DNA of 64,000 nucleotides from Prauserella endophytica (GTDB taxonomy: Bacteria; Actinomycetota; Actinomycetes; Mycobacteriales; Pseudonocardiaceae), in NCBI RefSeq assembly GCF_005146945.1, contig NZ_SWMS01000007.1:62001-126000 (forward strand), in the 5' to 3' direction. Below the pieces are notes generated by a model. That model did no database searches and was not told where the DNA came from. It worked only from the letters and a program-made list of their open reading frames with translations. The position numbers were made by a program, and so were the translations under genes. Within the stretch, counting starts at the first letter, position 1. Each line of letters opens with the position of its first letter. Positions 40,321 to 49,890 of this stretch are shown here, in pieces.

Positions 40321-41577
40321 ATGGTCAGGTCAATGACGATCGATCACCGGGCCGAGGCGGAGTGGCGGCCGCTGGACTGGATGGCGCGCTGGCTGGACGC
40401 GGAACTCGATTCCCTGCTCGACTCGCTGGTGGACTACGAGCTCACCGAGATTCCCGAACTCGCTGTCGCTCGCGTCGATCCACGCGGCGAGATCAGGCAC
40501 TCGGTACGCGTGCATCTGATCGCGCTGGCCGAGAGCATCCGTCACTCGCCGTGCGACGGGCAGCTCACGCTGCCGTCCTTCATCAGCAGGAACACCCGTG
40601 CGCTCGCACGGAAGGACATGCCGTCGCTTCCGGCGTTGTTGCGTGCCTTCGAGAAGATGCACGCGGGCCTGTGGCGGCGGATTGCCGCCGCGTTGCGGGA
40701 CGGGCGCTACCGGCTCGAGCCCGAACAGCGGGCCGAGGTCCTCGAACTCGCCTCGGCCAGGTTGTTCGCCTACTTCCAGACCGCGAGCAAGGAAACGGCC
40801 GCCTCCTACGCCGCCGAGCACGCACTGCTGCACCGGCGGTCGATGTCGCGCCGCTCGGAGGTGACCACGGCGCTGCTCGGCGGATCCGTGAGCCCTGCCG
40901 AAGCCGAACAAGCCCTGGGCTACCAGCTCAACGCGACCCACATCGGGTACGTGGCGTGGGTGGACGAGCCGTCCGGCCTCGACCGGCTGGACGGAGTCAT
41001 CACGATGCTGACCGAGCGCCTGCGGCCACGCCAGCACCTCAGCGTGCCGGCCGATGACCTCGGCCTGTTCGGCTGGGTCACGTGCCACAACGGCACGTGG
41101 CGGGAGATCCTGCGCGAGCTGGTGCTACCGGCGGGAATCCACTGCGCATGGGGATCCCCGCAACAGGGCGTGGAGGGCTTCCGGGCCAGCCACCTCGATG
41201 CGCTCGAGGCTCGCCGGGTCGGACAGGCCACCGGGCTCACGGACGGGAGCGAGGCGGTCGTCTTCGACGATGTGGCCGTCGCCTCGCTCGCATCTCGGGA
41301 CCTGGGTTCCGCGAGCGCCTTCGTCCACAGGCAGCTGGGCAGGCTGGCCGGCACGGACGAACTCGCCGTGCGCCTGCTGAGGACGCTGCGCGTGTACCTC
41401 GACGAACTGGCCAGTCCCACCAGAACCGCGCGCCGTCTGCACGTGCACCCCAACACCGTGGTGAAGCGGGTGGAGCGGATAGAGGCCATGCTCGGTCGGC
41501 GGGTTGATCCGGCCAGCCTGTCCCTGCGCGTGGCGGTGGAGCTGGCTCCACTGGCCAGCTCCACCCGATCCGCATGA
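40321..41577 (+). CDS. PucR/CdaR-type helix-turn-helix regulator
   Basis: A 418-aa regulator. The N-terminal helical region (LDAELDSLLDSLVDYELTEI) leads to a middle GGDEF-like/CdaR-type sensory part, and the C-terminus carries the PucR HTH (LRVYLDELASPTRTARRLHV followed by HPNTVVKRVERIE, about residues 360-395). Members activate catabolic genes on binding the pathway compound. ATG 40321 is the start (ATG 40333 is also possible). It is divergent from the carboxylase operon and convergent with the SDR gene, so it probably controls the block. Confidence 0.85.
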   Translation: MVRSMTIDHRAEAEWRPLDWMARWLDAELDSLLDSLVDYELTEIPELAVARVDPRGEIRHSVRVHLIALAESIRHSPCDGQLTLPSFISRNTRALARKDMPSLPALLRAFEKMHAGLWRRIAAALRDGRYRLEPEQRAEVLELASARLFAYFQTASKETAASYAAEHALLHRRSMSRRSEVTTALLGGSVSPAEAEQALGYQLNATHIGYVAWVDEPSGLDRLDGVITMLTERLRPRQHLSVPADDLGLFGWVTCHNGTWREILRELVLPAGIHCAWGSPQQGVEGFRASHLDALEARRVGQATGLTDGSEAVVFDDVAVASLASRDLGSASAFVHRQLGRLAGTDELAVRLLRTLRVYLDELASPTRTARRLHVHPNTVVKRVERIEAMLGRRVDPASLSLRVAVELAPLASSTRSA

Positions 41578-41597
41578 CCGTCGCCGAACGGCGGTCA
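41575..41597. terminator. Hairpin made of two facing stop codons
   Basis: TGACCGTCG (41575-41583) and CGGCGGTCA (41589-41597) pair with one wobble around CCGAA. The arms contain the stop codons of the PucR-like gene and of the convergent SDR gene, so the two genes end inside one compact bidirectional hairpin. Confidence 0.5.
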
Positions 41598-42422
41598 CGT
41601 ACAGTCCACGACGCCACCGTCCAGCGGGATGACCGCACCGGTCAGGTAGGCGCCGGCGCGTGAGGACAGGAACTGGACCATGCCGGCGATGTCCGACGCG
41701 ACCCCCGTCCGTCCCATCGGAATGGACTGCTCTAGCGCTCGCTTCGCCTGCGGGTCCTCGAACACGAACGCGCTCATCCGGCTCTCGAAGTAACCGGGCG
41801 CGATGGCATTGACGGTCACGTTGTCATTCGTGAGCCGTCCGGCGAGGTGACGCGTGAGCATGTGCACAGCGGCCTTGGTGGCGCTGTACGGGTAGTTCTC
41901 CAGCGAGGTCACGCGAAGCCCGGCGATCGACCCGATGTTGATCACCCGGGCAGGGTCCTCGGCACTGCCCGCGGCACGCAACGCACCCAGCAGTGCCACC
42001 GTGAGCCGGAACACGCCGGTCAGGTTGAGGTTCACCAGTTTCTCCCAGGCGGCGTCGGGAAACCGCTCCAGCGGTGCACCCCACGTGGCACCGGCGTTGT
42101 TCACCAGGATGTCGAGCCTGCCGCCGAACACATCGGCCACCGCATGTTCGAGTTCCGCCACGCCATCCGGTGTCGACACGTCGGCAGGCACGCCCGTGCA
42201 CCACCCGAACCGGCCGAGCCCCGCCGCCGTGGCGCGACACGCCTCCGGCTTGCGGGACGAGACCACCACCCGTGCGCCTGCGCGCACCAGTCCCTCGGCG
42301 ATCATCAACCCGATACCGCTGGTACCGCCGGTCACCACCGCGGTCTTCCCCCCGACGCCGAACATCCCGGAGGTGTAGGCCGCGACGCCCTCGGGTCGCG
42401 AACTCGGAGGACTCGCCGTCAT
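41595..42422 (-). CDS. SDR-family oxidoreductase A
   Basis: A 275-aa short-chain dehydrogenase. Cofactor motif TGGTSGIG, NNAG (VNNAGATWG), the catalytic Ser in NIGSIAG and YSATKAA (Tyr-x3-Lys) are all present. Its ATG overlaps the stop of the next SDR (ATGA), so it is the last gene of the ligase-thiolase operon. In an aromatic-ketone pathway it could oxidise the secondary alcohol to the ketone (inference); alternatives include 3-hydroxyacyl-CoA dehydrogenase. Confidence 0.9.
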   Translation of the reverse strand: MTASPPSSRPEGVAAYTSGMFGVGGKTAVVTGGTSGIGLMIAEGLVRAGARVVVSSRKPEACRATAAGLGRFGWCTGVPADVSTPDGVAELEHAVADVFGGRLDILVNNAGATWGAPLERFPDAAWEKLVNLNLTGVFRLTVALLGALRAAGSAEDPARVINIGSIAGLRVTSLENYPYSATKAAVHMLTRHLAGRLTNDNVTVNAIAPGYFESRMSAFVFEDPQAKRALEQSIPMGRTGVASDIAGMVQFLSSRAGAYLTGAVIPLDGGVVDCT

Positions 42423-43219
42423 AGGGTCACCGAGTAGCCGCCGTTGACCGGCACGGTCTGACCGGTGATCCAGGACGCCGCCGCCGAGGCGAGGAACACC
42501 ACCATCCCCGAGGCGTCCGAGGGCTCGCCGATCCGGCGCACCATGTACTGCGACAGCATTCGCTTGTTCCGCTCGGGATCGGCGAGGAACCGCTCGGTCG
42601 CGGGCGTGCGCGTCGCGCCGAGCGCGACGCAGTTGGCGGTGATCTCGTACCTGCCACCGAGGCGCGCCAGCGCCCTGGTGAGGCCCGCGGCACCAGCCTT
42701 GGCCCCGGAGTATGCCTCGAGACCACCGATCTCACCGACGCGGCCCGCATCGGAGATGACGGTGACGATCCGCCCCCCGCTGCCGCCGTCCACCATCTGA
42801 GCGAGGGCGTGCCGGGAGCAGTTGAGCACACCGTGCAGGTTGACGCCGATGGATGGTGCCCACTGCGCGGGGCCCTGCTCCCAGAACGGCACCGAGGGCG
42901 GCGGCGCGTCCCCACCCTGGTTGCCCGCGTTGTTGACCAGGACTCCGACCGGTCCGTAGGAGTCACGGGCCGCCGCGAACATCGCGCCGACCGCATCGAA
43001 GTCGACCACATCGCACTGCGCGCCCATCGCCTTCGTGCCCGTTCGCCTGATCTCCTCGGCCACGCGCTCCGCGCGCTCGGCGTCGAGATCGTTCACCACC
43101 ACCGCGCTCGCACCGTGCGCGGCCAGATCCAGCGCGATCTGGCGGCCCACACCCTGCCCGGCTCCCGTCACCACGGCGACCCGGCCCTGTACGTCGAGTA
43201 TCCGTCGAGTCTCAGTCAC
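42419..43219 (-). CDS. SDR-family oxidoreductase B
   Basis: A 266-aa short-chain dehydrogenase with TGAGQGVGRQI, NNAGN and YSGAKAG. It resembles 3-oxoacyl-reductase/3-hydroxyacyl-CoA-type SDRs. Start GTG 43219 is 4 nt before the enoyl-CoA hydratase stop. Its place between the hydratase and the other SDR suggests that the two perform different oxidation steps, one on alcohol and one on hydroxyacyl-CoA (inference). Confidence 0.9.
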   Translation of the reverse strand: MTETRRILDVQGRVAVVTGAGQGVGRQIALDLAAHGASAVVVNDLDAERAERVAEEIRRTGTKAMGAQCDVVDFDAVGAMFAAARDSYGPVGVLVNNAGNQGGDAPPPSVPFWEQGPAQWAPSIGVNLHGVLNCSRHALAQMVDGGSGGRIVTVISDAGRVGEIGGLEAYSGAKAGAAGLTRALARLGGRYEITANCVALGATRTPATERFLADPERNKRMLSQYMVRRIGEPSDASGMVVFLASAAASWITGQTVPVNGGYSVTL

Positions 43220-43223
43220 GCCG

Positions 43224-43988
43224 TCAGCGCCCCTTCCATTCCGGTTGACGTTTCTCGGCGAAGGCGGCCAATCCTTCGCGGTAGTCGGCGGAGTTCAGCA
43301 CCTCGTCGACGAACGGGACCTGGTTCTGCCAGCTCTCGGCGTCCGTCCACTCCTGACAGCGGCGCACGATGGCCTTGCTCGCTCGTACCGCCACCGGCGC
43401 CGCGGCCGCGACCTCCGCGGCGAGCTCGAGCGCCACCTCGAGCGCCGCGCCGGGTTCGGCGAGGCGATTGACGAGGCCCAGTTCGTGGAACCGTTCGGCG
43501 GACCATGTCGCGCCGGTCACCACCGCCTCCATGGCGATGGCGTACGGGATTCGCTTGGGCAGCCGGAACAGTCCACCACCCATGGCGGGAAAGCCACGCT
43601 TGGCCTCGGGAAGGCCCAGCTTCGCCGTGCGCGAGGCGACAACGAGGTCGCAGCTCAGACAGAGCTCGAGCCCCCCACCCACGGCGTGTCCCTCGACGGC
43701 CGCGATGAGTGGCTTGTCCGGTGGCTGGGCCATGATCCCGGCGCCACCGCGACGTTCCGTCTTGCCGAGCTCGCCCCTGGCCGCGGCGATGATGTCCTGC
43801 CCCGCGCAGAACACGCCGCCCGCGCCGGTCAGCACGGCGACCCGAAGGTCGTCGTCGCTGTCCAGTTCGTCGATCGCCGCTTCCATCGCGTATGCCGTTG
43901 CCCGGTCGAACGCGTTCTTCCGCTCGGGCCGGTTGATCGTGATGACGGCGATGCCGCCCTGCCGTTCGAGCCGAACCAGTTCGCTCAC
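43224..43988 (-). CDS. Enoyl-CoA hydratase/isomerase (crotonase)
   Basis: A 254-aa intact crotonase. The first oxyanion loop is FCAGQD, the second is AVGGGLELCL with catalytic Glu, and PEAKRGFPAMGGG follows. It hydrates or isomerises 2-enoyl-CoAs. GTG 43988 overlaps the thiolase stop (GTGA). The intact motif set contrasts with the truncated crotonase at the start of the window. Confidence 0.93.
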   Translation of the reverse strand: MSELVRLERQGGIAVITINRPERKNAFDRATAYAMEAAIDELDSDDDLRVAVLTGAGGVFCAGQDIIAAARGELGKTERRGGAGIMAQPPDKPLIAAVEGHAVGGGLELCLSCDLVVASRTAKLGLPEAKRGFPAMGGGLFRLPKRIPYAIAMEAVVTGATWSAERFHELGLVNRLAEPGAALEVALELAAEVAAAAPVAVRASKAIVRRCQEWTDAESWQNQVPFVDEVLNSADYREGLAAFAEKRQPEWKGR

Positions 43989-45172
43989 GCCGCCGCCTTC
44001 CGGTAGATGGTGACGACGCCCGCGCTGCCAAGGCCGAGGTTGTGTGCCAGTCCGACGCGGGCGCCGTCGACCTGACGGCCCTCCGCCTCCCCGCGCAACT
44101 GCCAGCTCAGCTCGGCACACTGGGCGAGGCCCGTCGCCCCCAGCGGGTGTCCCTTGGAAATGAGCCCGCCGGAGGGATTGACCACCCACTTGCCGCCGTA
44201 GGTCGTCGCTCCGGCGTCGACGAGCGCCCCGCCCTCGCCTTCGGCACACAGTCCCAGCGCCTCGTAGGTGAGGATCTCGTTGATCGAGAAGCAGTCGTGC
44301 AGCTCGATCACGTCGATGTCGTCCGGGCCGAGCTGCGCCTGCTCGTACGCCTGCTCCGCGGCGCGCTTGCTGACCCCTGTGCCCACGATGCTGAGCGCGT
44401 TGTCGTAAGCGTCCTCGGTGTCGGTGGCCAGCACCTGCCCCACGATCTCGACTGCCTGATCGGCGAGCCCGTGCCGCTCGACGAACTCCTCGGAGACCAC
44501 GACGGCCGCGGCCGAACCGTCCGAGGTGGGCGAACACTGCAACTTGGTCAGCGGATCGCACACCAGCGTGGACGACAAGATCTCGTCGAGCGAGTACACC
44601 TCCCGGAACTGCGCGTTGGGGTTGGCCGCGGAATGCCGGTGGTTCTTCTCCGCGACCTTGGCGAACTGTTCCGCCGTGGTGCCGAAGCGCTCCATGTGCT
44701 CCAGCCCCGCCGCACGGAACATCTCCAGCACGATGGGGGCGCCGGTCGGCTCACGCAGCCGGGAAGCCGCCTCGACGAACTTCTCCACCGGGTTGGCCGC
44801 CTGCGGATGTGCGGGTGCTCCGAGCGAGCCGGGCCGCATCTTCTCGAAACCCAGCGCCAGCACGCAGTCGGCGAGGTTCCCGGCGACGAGCTGCCGTGCG
44901 TAGAACAGCGCCGACGACCCGCTCGCGCAGTTGTTGTTCAGGTTCAACACGGGGATGCCGGTCATGCCCAGCTCGTAGACGGCTCGCTGGCCCGCGGTCG
45001 AGTCGGCGTGCACGTAACCCACGCAGGCCTGTTCGATGTCCGGGTAGGTGATGCCGGCGTCGGTCAGCGCCGCGGTCGCGGCCTCGCGGGCCAGCTCGGG
45101 GTAGTTGGGGTCGGGCTTGCCTGGCTTGGTGAACCTGGTCATGCCGACACCGACGACGAATACACGTTTCAT
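43985..45172 (-). CDS. Thiolase (acetyl-CoA acyltransferase, SCP-x-type) with active cysteine
   Basis: A 395-aa thiolase. Catalytic nucleophile Cys82 is in LNNNCASGSSALF; the C-terminal NPSGGLISKGHPLGATG and ELHDCF hold the expected His and second Cys. Members of this SCP2/SCP-x group cleave 3-oxoacyl-CoAs to acyl-CoA and acetyl-CoA, or the reverse. It follows the CoA ligase by 20 nt and precedes the hydratase with an overlap, so it is the natural last step of a beta-keto-acid pathway. Confidence 0.92.
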   Translation of the reverse strand: MKRVFVVGVGMTRFTKPGKPDPNYPELAREAATAALTDAGITYPDIEQACVGYVHADSTAGQRAVYELGMTGIPVLNLNNNCASGSSALFYARQLVAGNLADCVLALGFEKMRPGSLGAPAHPQAANPVEKFVEAASRLREPTGAPIVLEMFRAAGLEHMERFGTTAEQFAKVAEKNHRHSAANPNAQFREVYSLDEILSSTLVCDPLTKLQCSPTSDGSAAAVVVSEEFVERHGLADQAVEIVGQVLATDTEDAYDNALSIVGTGVSKRAAEQAYEQAQLGPDDIDVIELHDCFSINEILTYEALGLCAEGEGGALVDAGATTYGGKWVVNPSGGLISKGHPLGATGLAQCAELSWQLRGEAEGRQVDGARVGLAHNLGLGSAGVVTIYRKAAA

Positions 45173-45192
45173 GCGTTCTGTTTTCCGATCCT

Positions 45193-46731
45193 TCAGTGTG
45201 TGGCGCCCGGCCCGTACTGATCCCGCACCATCCGGCGCAGCACCTTGCCCACAGGGCTCTTCGGAAGTTCCGTCCCGAAGCGGACGCTGGTGACTCTCTT
45301 GACCGGGCCGACCTTCTCGCGCGTCCAGGCGATCAGCTCCTCTTCGGACGCACTTGCGCCGTCCGCCAGCACGACCAGTGCCATCGGGGTCTCGCCCCAT
45401 TTGTCGTGCGGGATCCCGACAACCGACGCCTCACGAACCGCGGGGTGGGCGACCAGAGCGTTCTCCACCTCGGCCGGCCACACGTTGAAGCCGCCCGAGA
45501 TGATCATGTCTTCCTTGCGGTCGGTGATGAAGAGGTATCCGTCCTCGTCGAGGTATCCCATGTCGCGGGACAGGACGGATCCGTCCGGGAGCTTGCGCGC
45601 CCGGGTGGCGTCCGGGTTCCCCCAGATCTCGGTGAACCCACCCGGCGTGTCGAACGCGATCTCGCCGATCTCGCCCTGAGGCAGCGCCACACCGTTCTCG
45701 TCCACGATGGTGATCCGGGTGTTCGCGGTCGGCTTGCCCGCGGACCGCAGATAGCGGCCGCCCCGTGCGGTGTGATCCTCCGGGCGCAGGCAGCTGACCG
45801 GGGCGCCCTCGCTCTGCCCGTACAGCTGCAGCATGATGTCGCCGAAGACCGAGCGTGCCTCGTTCAACGCGGTCTCGGTCATCGGCGAACCGCCGTAGAC
45901 GATGGCTCGCAGGCTGCTGAGGTCTGTCGTCCGAGCGGCGGGGTGCCGCGCCGCGAGCTGCACCATGGTCGGGACGCCGAAGGTCAGTGTGCAGCGATGC
46001 CGCTCGACAGCCGCCAGGAACTCACCTGGTTCGAACGCGCGGAGCACGACGACGGAACCACCCGCCGCGAGCACGCCGGGCACCGGCATGATCGTGGCGT
46101 GTGACAACGGGCCGCCGGCCAGGTACGAGTCCTCTGGACCCAGCACCGGCAGGATCGACGCCGTCTCGGTGCCCATACCGGTCCACGCCCGCACCGAATG
46201 TAGAATCCCTTTCGGTTTTCCGGTCGTTCCCGCCGAGAACCGAATGGTCTGCGGGGCGTCGGGCGGCATCTCGATTCCGCGGTCCTCGGACGACGCCGCT
46301 GCCAGGAGCTCCTCGTAGTCGAGGACCCCGCTGGGCGCAGCGCCGTCAAGCACCAGGACGTGACGCACCGTGGAGGCGGCCTCGATGTGGGGACCGATGG
46401 CGTCGTAGTGCCGCCGTTGCACGATCAGCACGCTCGCGCCGATGCTGTTCAGCAGGTACAGGTTCGTCTCGGCGCTGTTGTGCGTGTAGAGCGAGGCCCG
46501 TACGTAGCCACCGAGCGCGATGCCCAGGATCAGCTCGAGCGCCTCCGGGCTGTTGTCGGTGAGCGTGGCGATCCGTTCGCCCTGGCCGACGCCCAGTTCC
46601 GCCAGCGCGTTGTCCAGCTGACAGGAACGCCGGTAGACCTGCTCGTAGGTCTGGATCGTGCCGTCGCAGACGATCGCCGGCCGTTCCGCGTGCCGCTTGC
46701 CTCCCGTGCGAATCAAACTCGCAAGGTCCAT
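45193..46731 (-). CDS. AMP-forming acyl-CoA ligase A (candidate beta-keto-acid CoA ligase)
   Basis: A 512-aa adenylate-forming enzyme. P-loop-like FSAGTTGKPKG (about residue 165), the YGQSEG motif, DRKEDMIISGGFN hinge and the catalytic Lys in PKSPVGKVLRR are present. It activates a carboxylic acid with ATP and CoA. The start is ATG 46731 (GGGAAGG upstream). Being first in the operon with a thiolase, and near a ketone-carboxylase-like operon, it may activate a beta-keto acid (inference); other aromatic or fatty acids are possible. Confidence 0.92.
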   Translation of the reverse strand: MDLASLIRTGGKRHAERPAIVCDGTIQTYEQVYRRSCQLDNALAELGVGQGERIATLTDNSPEALELILGIALGGYVRASLYTHNSAETNLYLLNSIGASVLIVQRRHYDAIGPHIEAASTVRHVLVLDGAAPSGVLDYEELLAAASSEDRGIEMPPDAPQTIRFSAGTTGKPKGILHSVRAWTGMGTETASILPVLGPEDSYLAGGPLSHATIMPVPGVLAAGGSVVVLRAFEPGEFLAAVERHRCTLTFGVPTMVQLAARHPAARTTDLSSLRAIVYGGSPMTETALNEARSVFGDIMLQLYGQSEGAPVSCLRPEDHTARGGRYLRSAGKPTANTRITIVDENGVALPQGEIGEIAFDTPGGFTEIWGNPDATRARKLPDGSVLSRDMGYLDEDGYLFITDRKEDMIISGGFNVWPAEVENALVAHPAVREASVVGIPHDKWGETPMALVVLADGASASEEELIAWTREKVGPVKRVTSVRFGTELPKSPVGKVLRRMVRDQYGPGATH

Positions 46732-46949
46732 CGCAAGACCTTCCCGTGAGATGTCCGGATGCCCGATTCGCGACGATCGCGCGGGCCGTGACGTCACGCT
46801 ATGAGCCGCTGGAACGCGCAACAATGGACCGAACCGACACTCGGTGGTGGTGGATCGGCACAGCTCCCCCCGCGCGCCGGCGCATCCTGGGGGTTGCGGA
46901 GGTGGGTTAGGCTGTGCCGAGCGGAGTGCTCGAACGACCGGAGACAGCC

Positions 46950-47903
46950 GTGCCTGATACCGCGCTGTGCAGCGAGTGGTCATCCACACCCGAGATGACG
47001 CCCGGCGAATCGCGCGAGCTCTGGCGGCGGATCGCCACCAGCTATCAGTGCAACATGACCTGCGACTTTCCCGACGGTGACGAGGGAACGAGCACCCTGA
47101 CCCGGCTGCGCACCGAGCGGAACCAGGTGCTGGCATGGCGTTCGCCGCAGGTGCGGTATCGCAGAAGGTCCGAGCACATGCGCGAGGACGGCATCGACTC
47201 GTACGTCCTGCTCCTGCCGGTCGCGGGTGCGGTGGACGTCAGCGTCGACTTCAGCAGGACGACCCTGCGGCCCGGCTACGGAGCCCTGATCGCGACGACC
47301 CAGCCGTTCGACGTCACCCACACCCACCACGCGCGGCTGCGGGCGGTCACCATCGAGCGCCGGACCATTCACCACCGATTGAACAAGGCCACCGAGTTCG
47401 TCGCGCCCATCGACCTGGCGGCCGGGTTGGGTGGTGTCGTGCACGATCTGCTGGACAGCGCCCTGCGGATGGCCGACCAGCTCTCCTCGAACCAGTTCGA
47501 CGCGGTGGTCGACCGGCTGATCGAGTTGGTGTGCGTACTGGTGGGCACCGACATGGTCAACGCCGGTGATCACTTCAGCGAGATCGAGGCGGCGATCCGC
47601 CGCTACGTGCGGGACAACGCGCACGAACCCGACCTCAACAGCGAGATGATCGCCGCCGCGCTGGGGTGGTCGGTGCGACAGATCCAACTGGCACTACAGC
47701 GGGCCGGGACCACTTCCCGTGAGCTGATCAAGGAGGAGAGACTGTCGCTCGCGCACGATCGGCTCGTCAGTCCCGCGTACAACCAGACGACCATCACCGA
47801 GCTCGCCCACCGCTGCGGCTTCGCCTCTCCCGGTAGGTTCAGCACGGCCTTCCGGGAGCGGTTCGGCATGACACCCCGCGAACTGCGTGGTACTCATCGC
47901 TGA
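46950..47903 (+). CDS. AraC-family regulator divergent from ligase A
   Basis: A 317-aa regulator with an N-terminal AraC_binding_2-like domain (HMREDGIDSYVLLLPVAGAV) and a C-terminal AraC HTH pair (IAAALGWSVRQIQLALQRAG and ITELAHRCGFASPGRFSTAF). GTG 46950 has GGAG 6 nt upstream and is preferred over GTG 46914. Divergent from the ligase-thiolase operon, the usual arrangement for activation of a catabolic operon. Confidence 0.9.
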   Translation: MPDTALCSEWSSTPEMTPGESRELWRRIATSYQCNMTCDFPDGDEGTSTLTRLRTERNQVLAWRSPQVRYRRRSEHMREDGIDSYVLLLPVAGAVDVSVDFSRTTLRPGYGALIATTQPFDVTHTHHARLRAVTIERRTIHHRLNKATEFVAPIDLAAGLGGVVHDLLDSALRMADQLSSNQFDAVVDRLIELVCVLVGTDMVNAGDHFSEIEAAIRRYVRDNAHEPDLNSEMIAAALGWSVRQIQLALQRAGTTSRELIKEERLSLAHDRLVSPAYNQTTITELAHRCGFASPGRFSTAFRERFGMTPRELRGTHR

Positions 47904-48267
47904 CCCCTCGGCGAGCCGCATGGTCGCCGGCGGCCTTGCCCGGAATGTCCACCGAGGTCGTCGAATGCGCCGTGCTCGCGGGCGCTGCCCGCGATCTTGT
48001 CGCTGACGGGTGATCACCTGCTCACCGTGGTGCGTGGCGGGCGTGTTGAAGGCGTGCTTTCACCCCACGCAGCGAGAATGACTCCCGCGGTCAGGCCAGC
48101 TGCGGGAACGAACCGTAGGCAGAACGCGAGAAAGATCCGGCCGACCTCGTCGGCGGCGGACACCGGGCGCGACCCGTCGACACCGCGCTCAGGGCACCAG
48201 ACCGCTCCGGCGCGGCAACGCGTCCGGCATTCGGCACCGACATACCGCCGGTCCGTCCGACCTCGCC
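47904..48267. other. 364-nt intergenic gap without a recognisable gene
   Basis: It lies between the convergent AraC and acyl-CoA ligase B stop codons. On the minus strand one run (GRIFLAFCLRFVPAAGLTAG, about 48080-48140) is hydrophobic and protein-like but has no start and no family, so at most it is a gene scar. No strong terminator hairpin stands out. Confidence 0.3.
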
Positions 48268-49815
48268 TCAACCCTCCGTTCTCCTCCGGGTCACGAGGTC
48301 GCGGCGGAGAGCGAACTTCTGGACCTTGCCGCTGGGTGTCCGGGGGAAGTCGGCCACCTCGTGCAGCTCCTCGGGCCACTTCTGCTTCGCCAGGCCCGCC
48401 CGCTCGCAGTGGGCGCGCACCTGGTCGATCGTCGGCATCGCGTGCCCCGGCCGGACGCGCACCATGGCGGCGGCGTGTTCGCCAAGCCGGTCGTCGGGCG
48501 CCGCGACCACAGCCACCTCCCCCACCGATTCGAGCGTCAGCAGCACCTCCTCGACCTCGAGTGCGCTGATGTTCTCGCCTCCCCGGATGATGAAGTCGGC
48601 CTTCCGGTCGGCGATCGTGAGATACCCGTCGTCGTCGAGCACCCCGATGTCGCCGGTGTGGTACCAGCCTTCCTCGTCGAACGCCGCCTCCGTGAGCGTG
48701 TCGTCGGTGTAGCCGAGGCACAGGTCCGGCCCCCTGCTGAGGATCTCGCCGTCCTCGGCCAGCCGGAGGTCCACACCGGGAAGGGCCTTGCCGTCCGTGT
48801 ACAGCCGTTTGCTCGCGGGCGCGGTGTACGGCGCGGCCGTGATCGACGGGTGCTCGGTGCTGCCGTACGAGCGGAACACGGTGATGCCCAGGCCCGCCAG
48901 CCGCTCCGCCACCGCAGCGGGCACGGCGGACCCGCCGAGCCCGGCGTACTGCAGCCCGCGCAGGTGCGCCGGCGTGAAGCGTGGATGGTCGAGCAGGCTC
49001 GTGACGTAGTAGGGCACTCCGCCTCCGATCGTGAGTCCCTCCCCCTCGATCAGATCCAGCACCGCGCCCGGGTCCCAGGCGTCGGCGAGGTTCACCGGGG
49101 TCCTTTCCAGCACCGGCACGAGGAACGCGTTGACCATCCCGATGAAGTGCCCCACCGGAGCGGCGGTCAGCTGGTCTCCCCGGTCGGGCGGGTAGCGCTC
49201 CGCGAGCTGTCGCGTCTCGAAGCCGAGGGTCTGGTGGCTGTGGACGACTCCCTTGGGATCGCGGGTGGTGCCGGAGGTGAACGCGATCACCGCGGGGCCC
49301 GCCGGGTTCGCCGCGAGCAGGCCCGGCATCGGCTCCGGACCGAGCAGGTCGTCGAAATCCTCGCCCACCACGCCGACGACGGGTACACCGGCGCACAGGT
49401 CCGGCTGGTGGCGCAGCCTGCCGAACTCGGCCGCCGTGATGAACACTTTCGGCTCCACGGCCTTGAGGATGTAGCCGAGCTCCTTGCGGCCGTAGATGTG
49501 CACGACGGGCACCACCACCGCGCCGAGGAACGACGACGCCCAGAACACCGCCGCCGCCTCCATCCAGTTGGGCAGCTGGAACGCGATCACGTCACCGGGC
49601 CCCACCCCTCGAGCCCGCAGGCCACCCGCGAGCCTGCGGGCGAGGTGTTCGACGTCGCGGAACGTTCCCGAGAACGGCCGCACCGTGGAATGCACGCGGA
49701 ACGGGGTGTCCGGGGCGGCATCCAGACCGCGCACCAACAGGTCGCCGAGCGTGTCCCTGGTCCACCACCCCTGCTCCTCGTATCGCTCGACCAACGCGGC
49801 GGGAATCGTTCGCAT
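48268..49815 (-). CDS. AMP-forming acyl-CoA ligase B
   Basis: A 515-aa adenylate-forming enzyme. AFTSGTTRDPKG (P-loop), YGSTEHPS, the YHTGDIGVLDDDGYLTIADR hinge region and the C-terminal Lys in RTPSGKVQKF are typical of the acyl-CoA synthetase family (fatty acid or cyclohexanecarboxylate-like). ATG 49815 is the start. It is divergent from the cyclase-family gene at 49891 and shares a 75-nt promoter gap, which suggests joint control. Confidence 0.92.
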   Translation of the reverse strand: MRTIPAALVERYEEQGWWTRDTLGDLLVRGLDAAPDTPFRVHSTVRPFSGTFRDVEHLARRLAGGLRARGVGPGDVIAFQLPNWMEAAAVFWASSFLGAVVVPVVHIYGRKELGYILKAVEPKVFITAAEFGRLRHQPDLCAGVPVVGVVGEDFDDLLGPEPMPGLLAANPAGPAVIAFTSGTTRDPKGVVHSHQTLGFETRQLAERYPPDRGDQLTAAPVGHFIGMVNAFLVPVLERTPVNLADAWDPGAVLDLIEGEGLTIGGGVPYYVTSLLDHPRFTPAHLRGLQYAGLGGSAVPAAVAERLAGLGITVFRSYGSTEHPSITAAPYTAPASKRLYTDGKALPGVDLRLAEDGEILSRGPDLCLGYTDDTLTEAAFDEEGWYHTGDIGVLDDDGYLTIADRKADFIIRGGENISALEVEEVLLTLESVGEVAVVAAPDDRLGEHAAAMVRVRPGHAMPTIDQVRAHCERAGLAKQKWPEELHEVADFPRTPSGKVQKFALRRDLVTRRRTEG

Positions 49816-49890
49816 GCCTGCAACTCCAATGCTCGACCGTTCGAAAACGTGCTAGCTTCGTTCTGACCGTCCCTTATGGAGGGAGCAGCG

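Noticed and set aside
46800-46949. CCCCC/GGGGG pairing near 46866-46894 considered as an operator
   Set aside because: The arms are simple G/C runs and the spacer shows no further symmetry.
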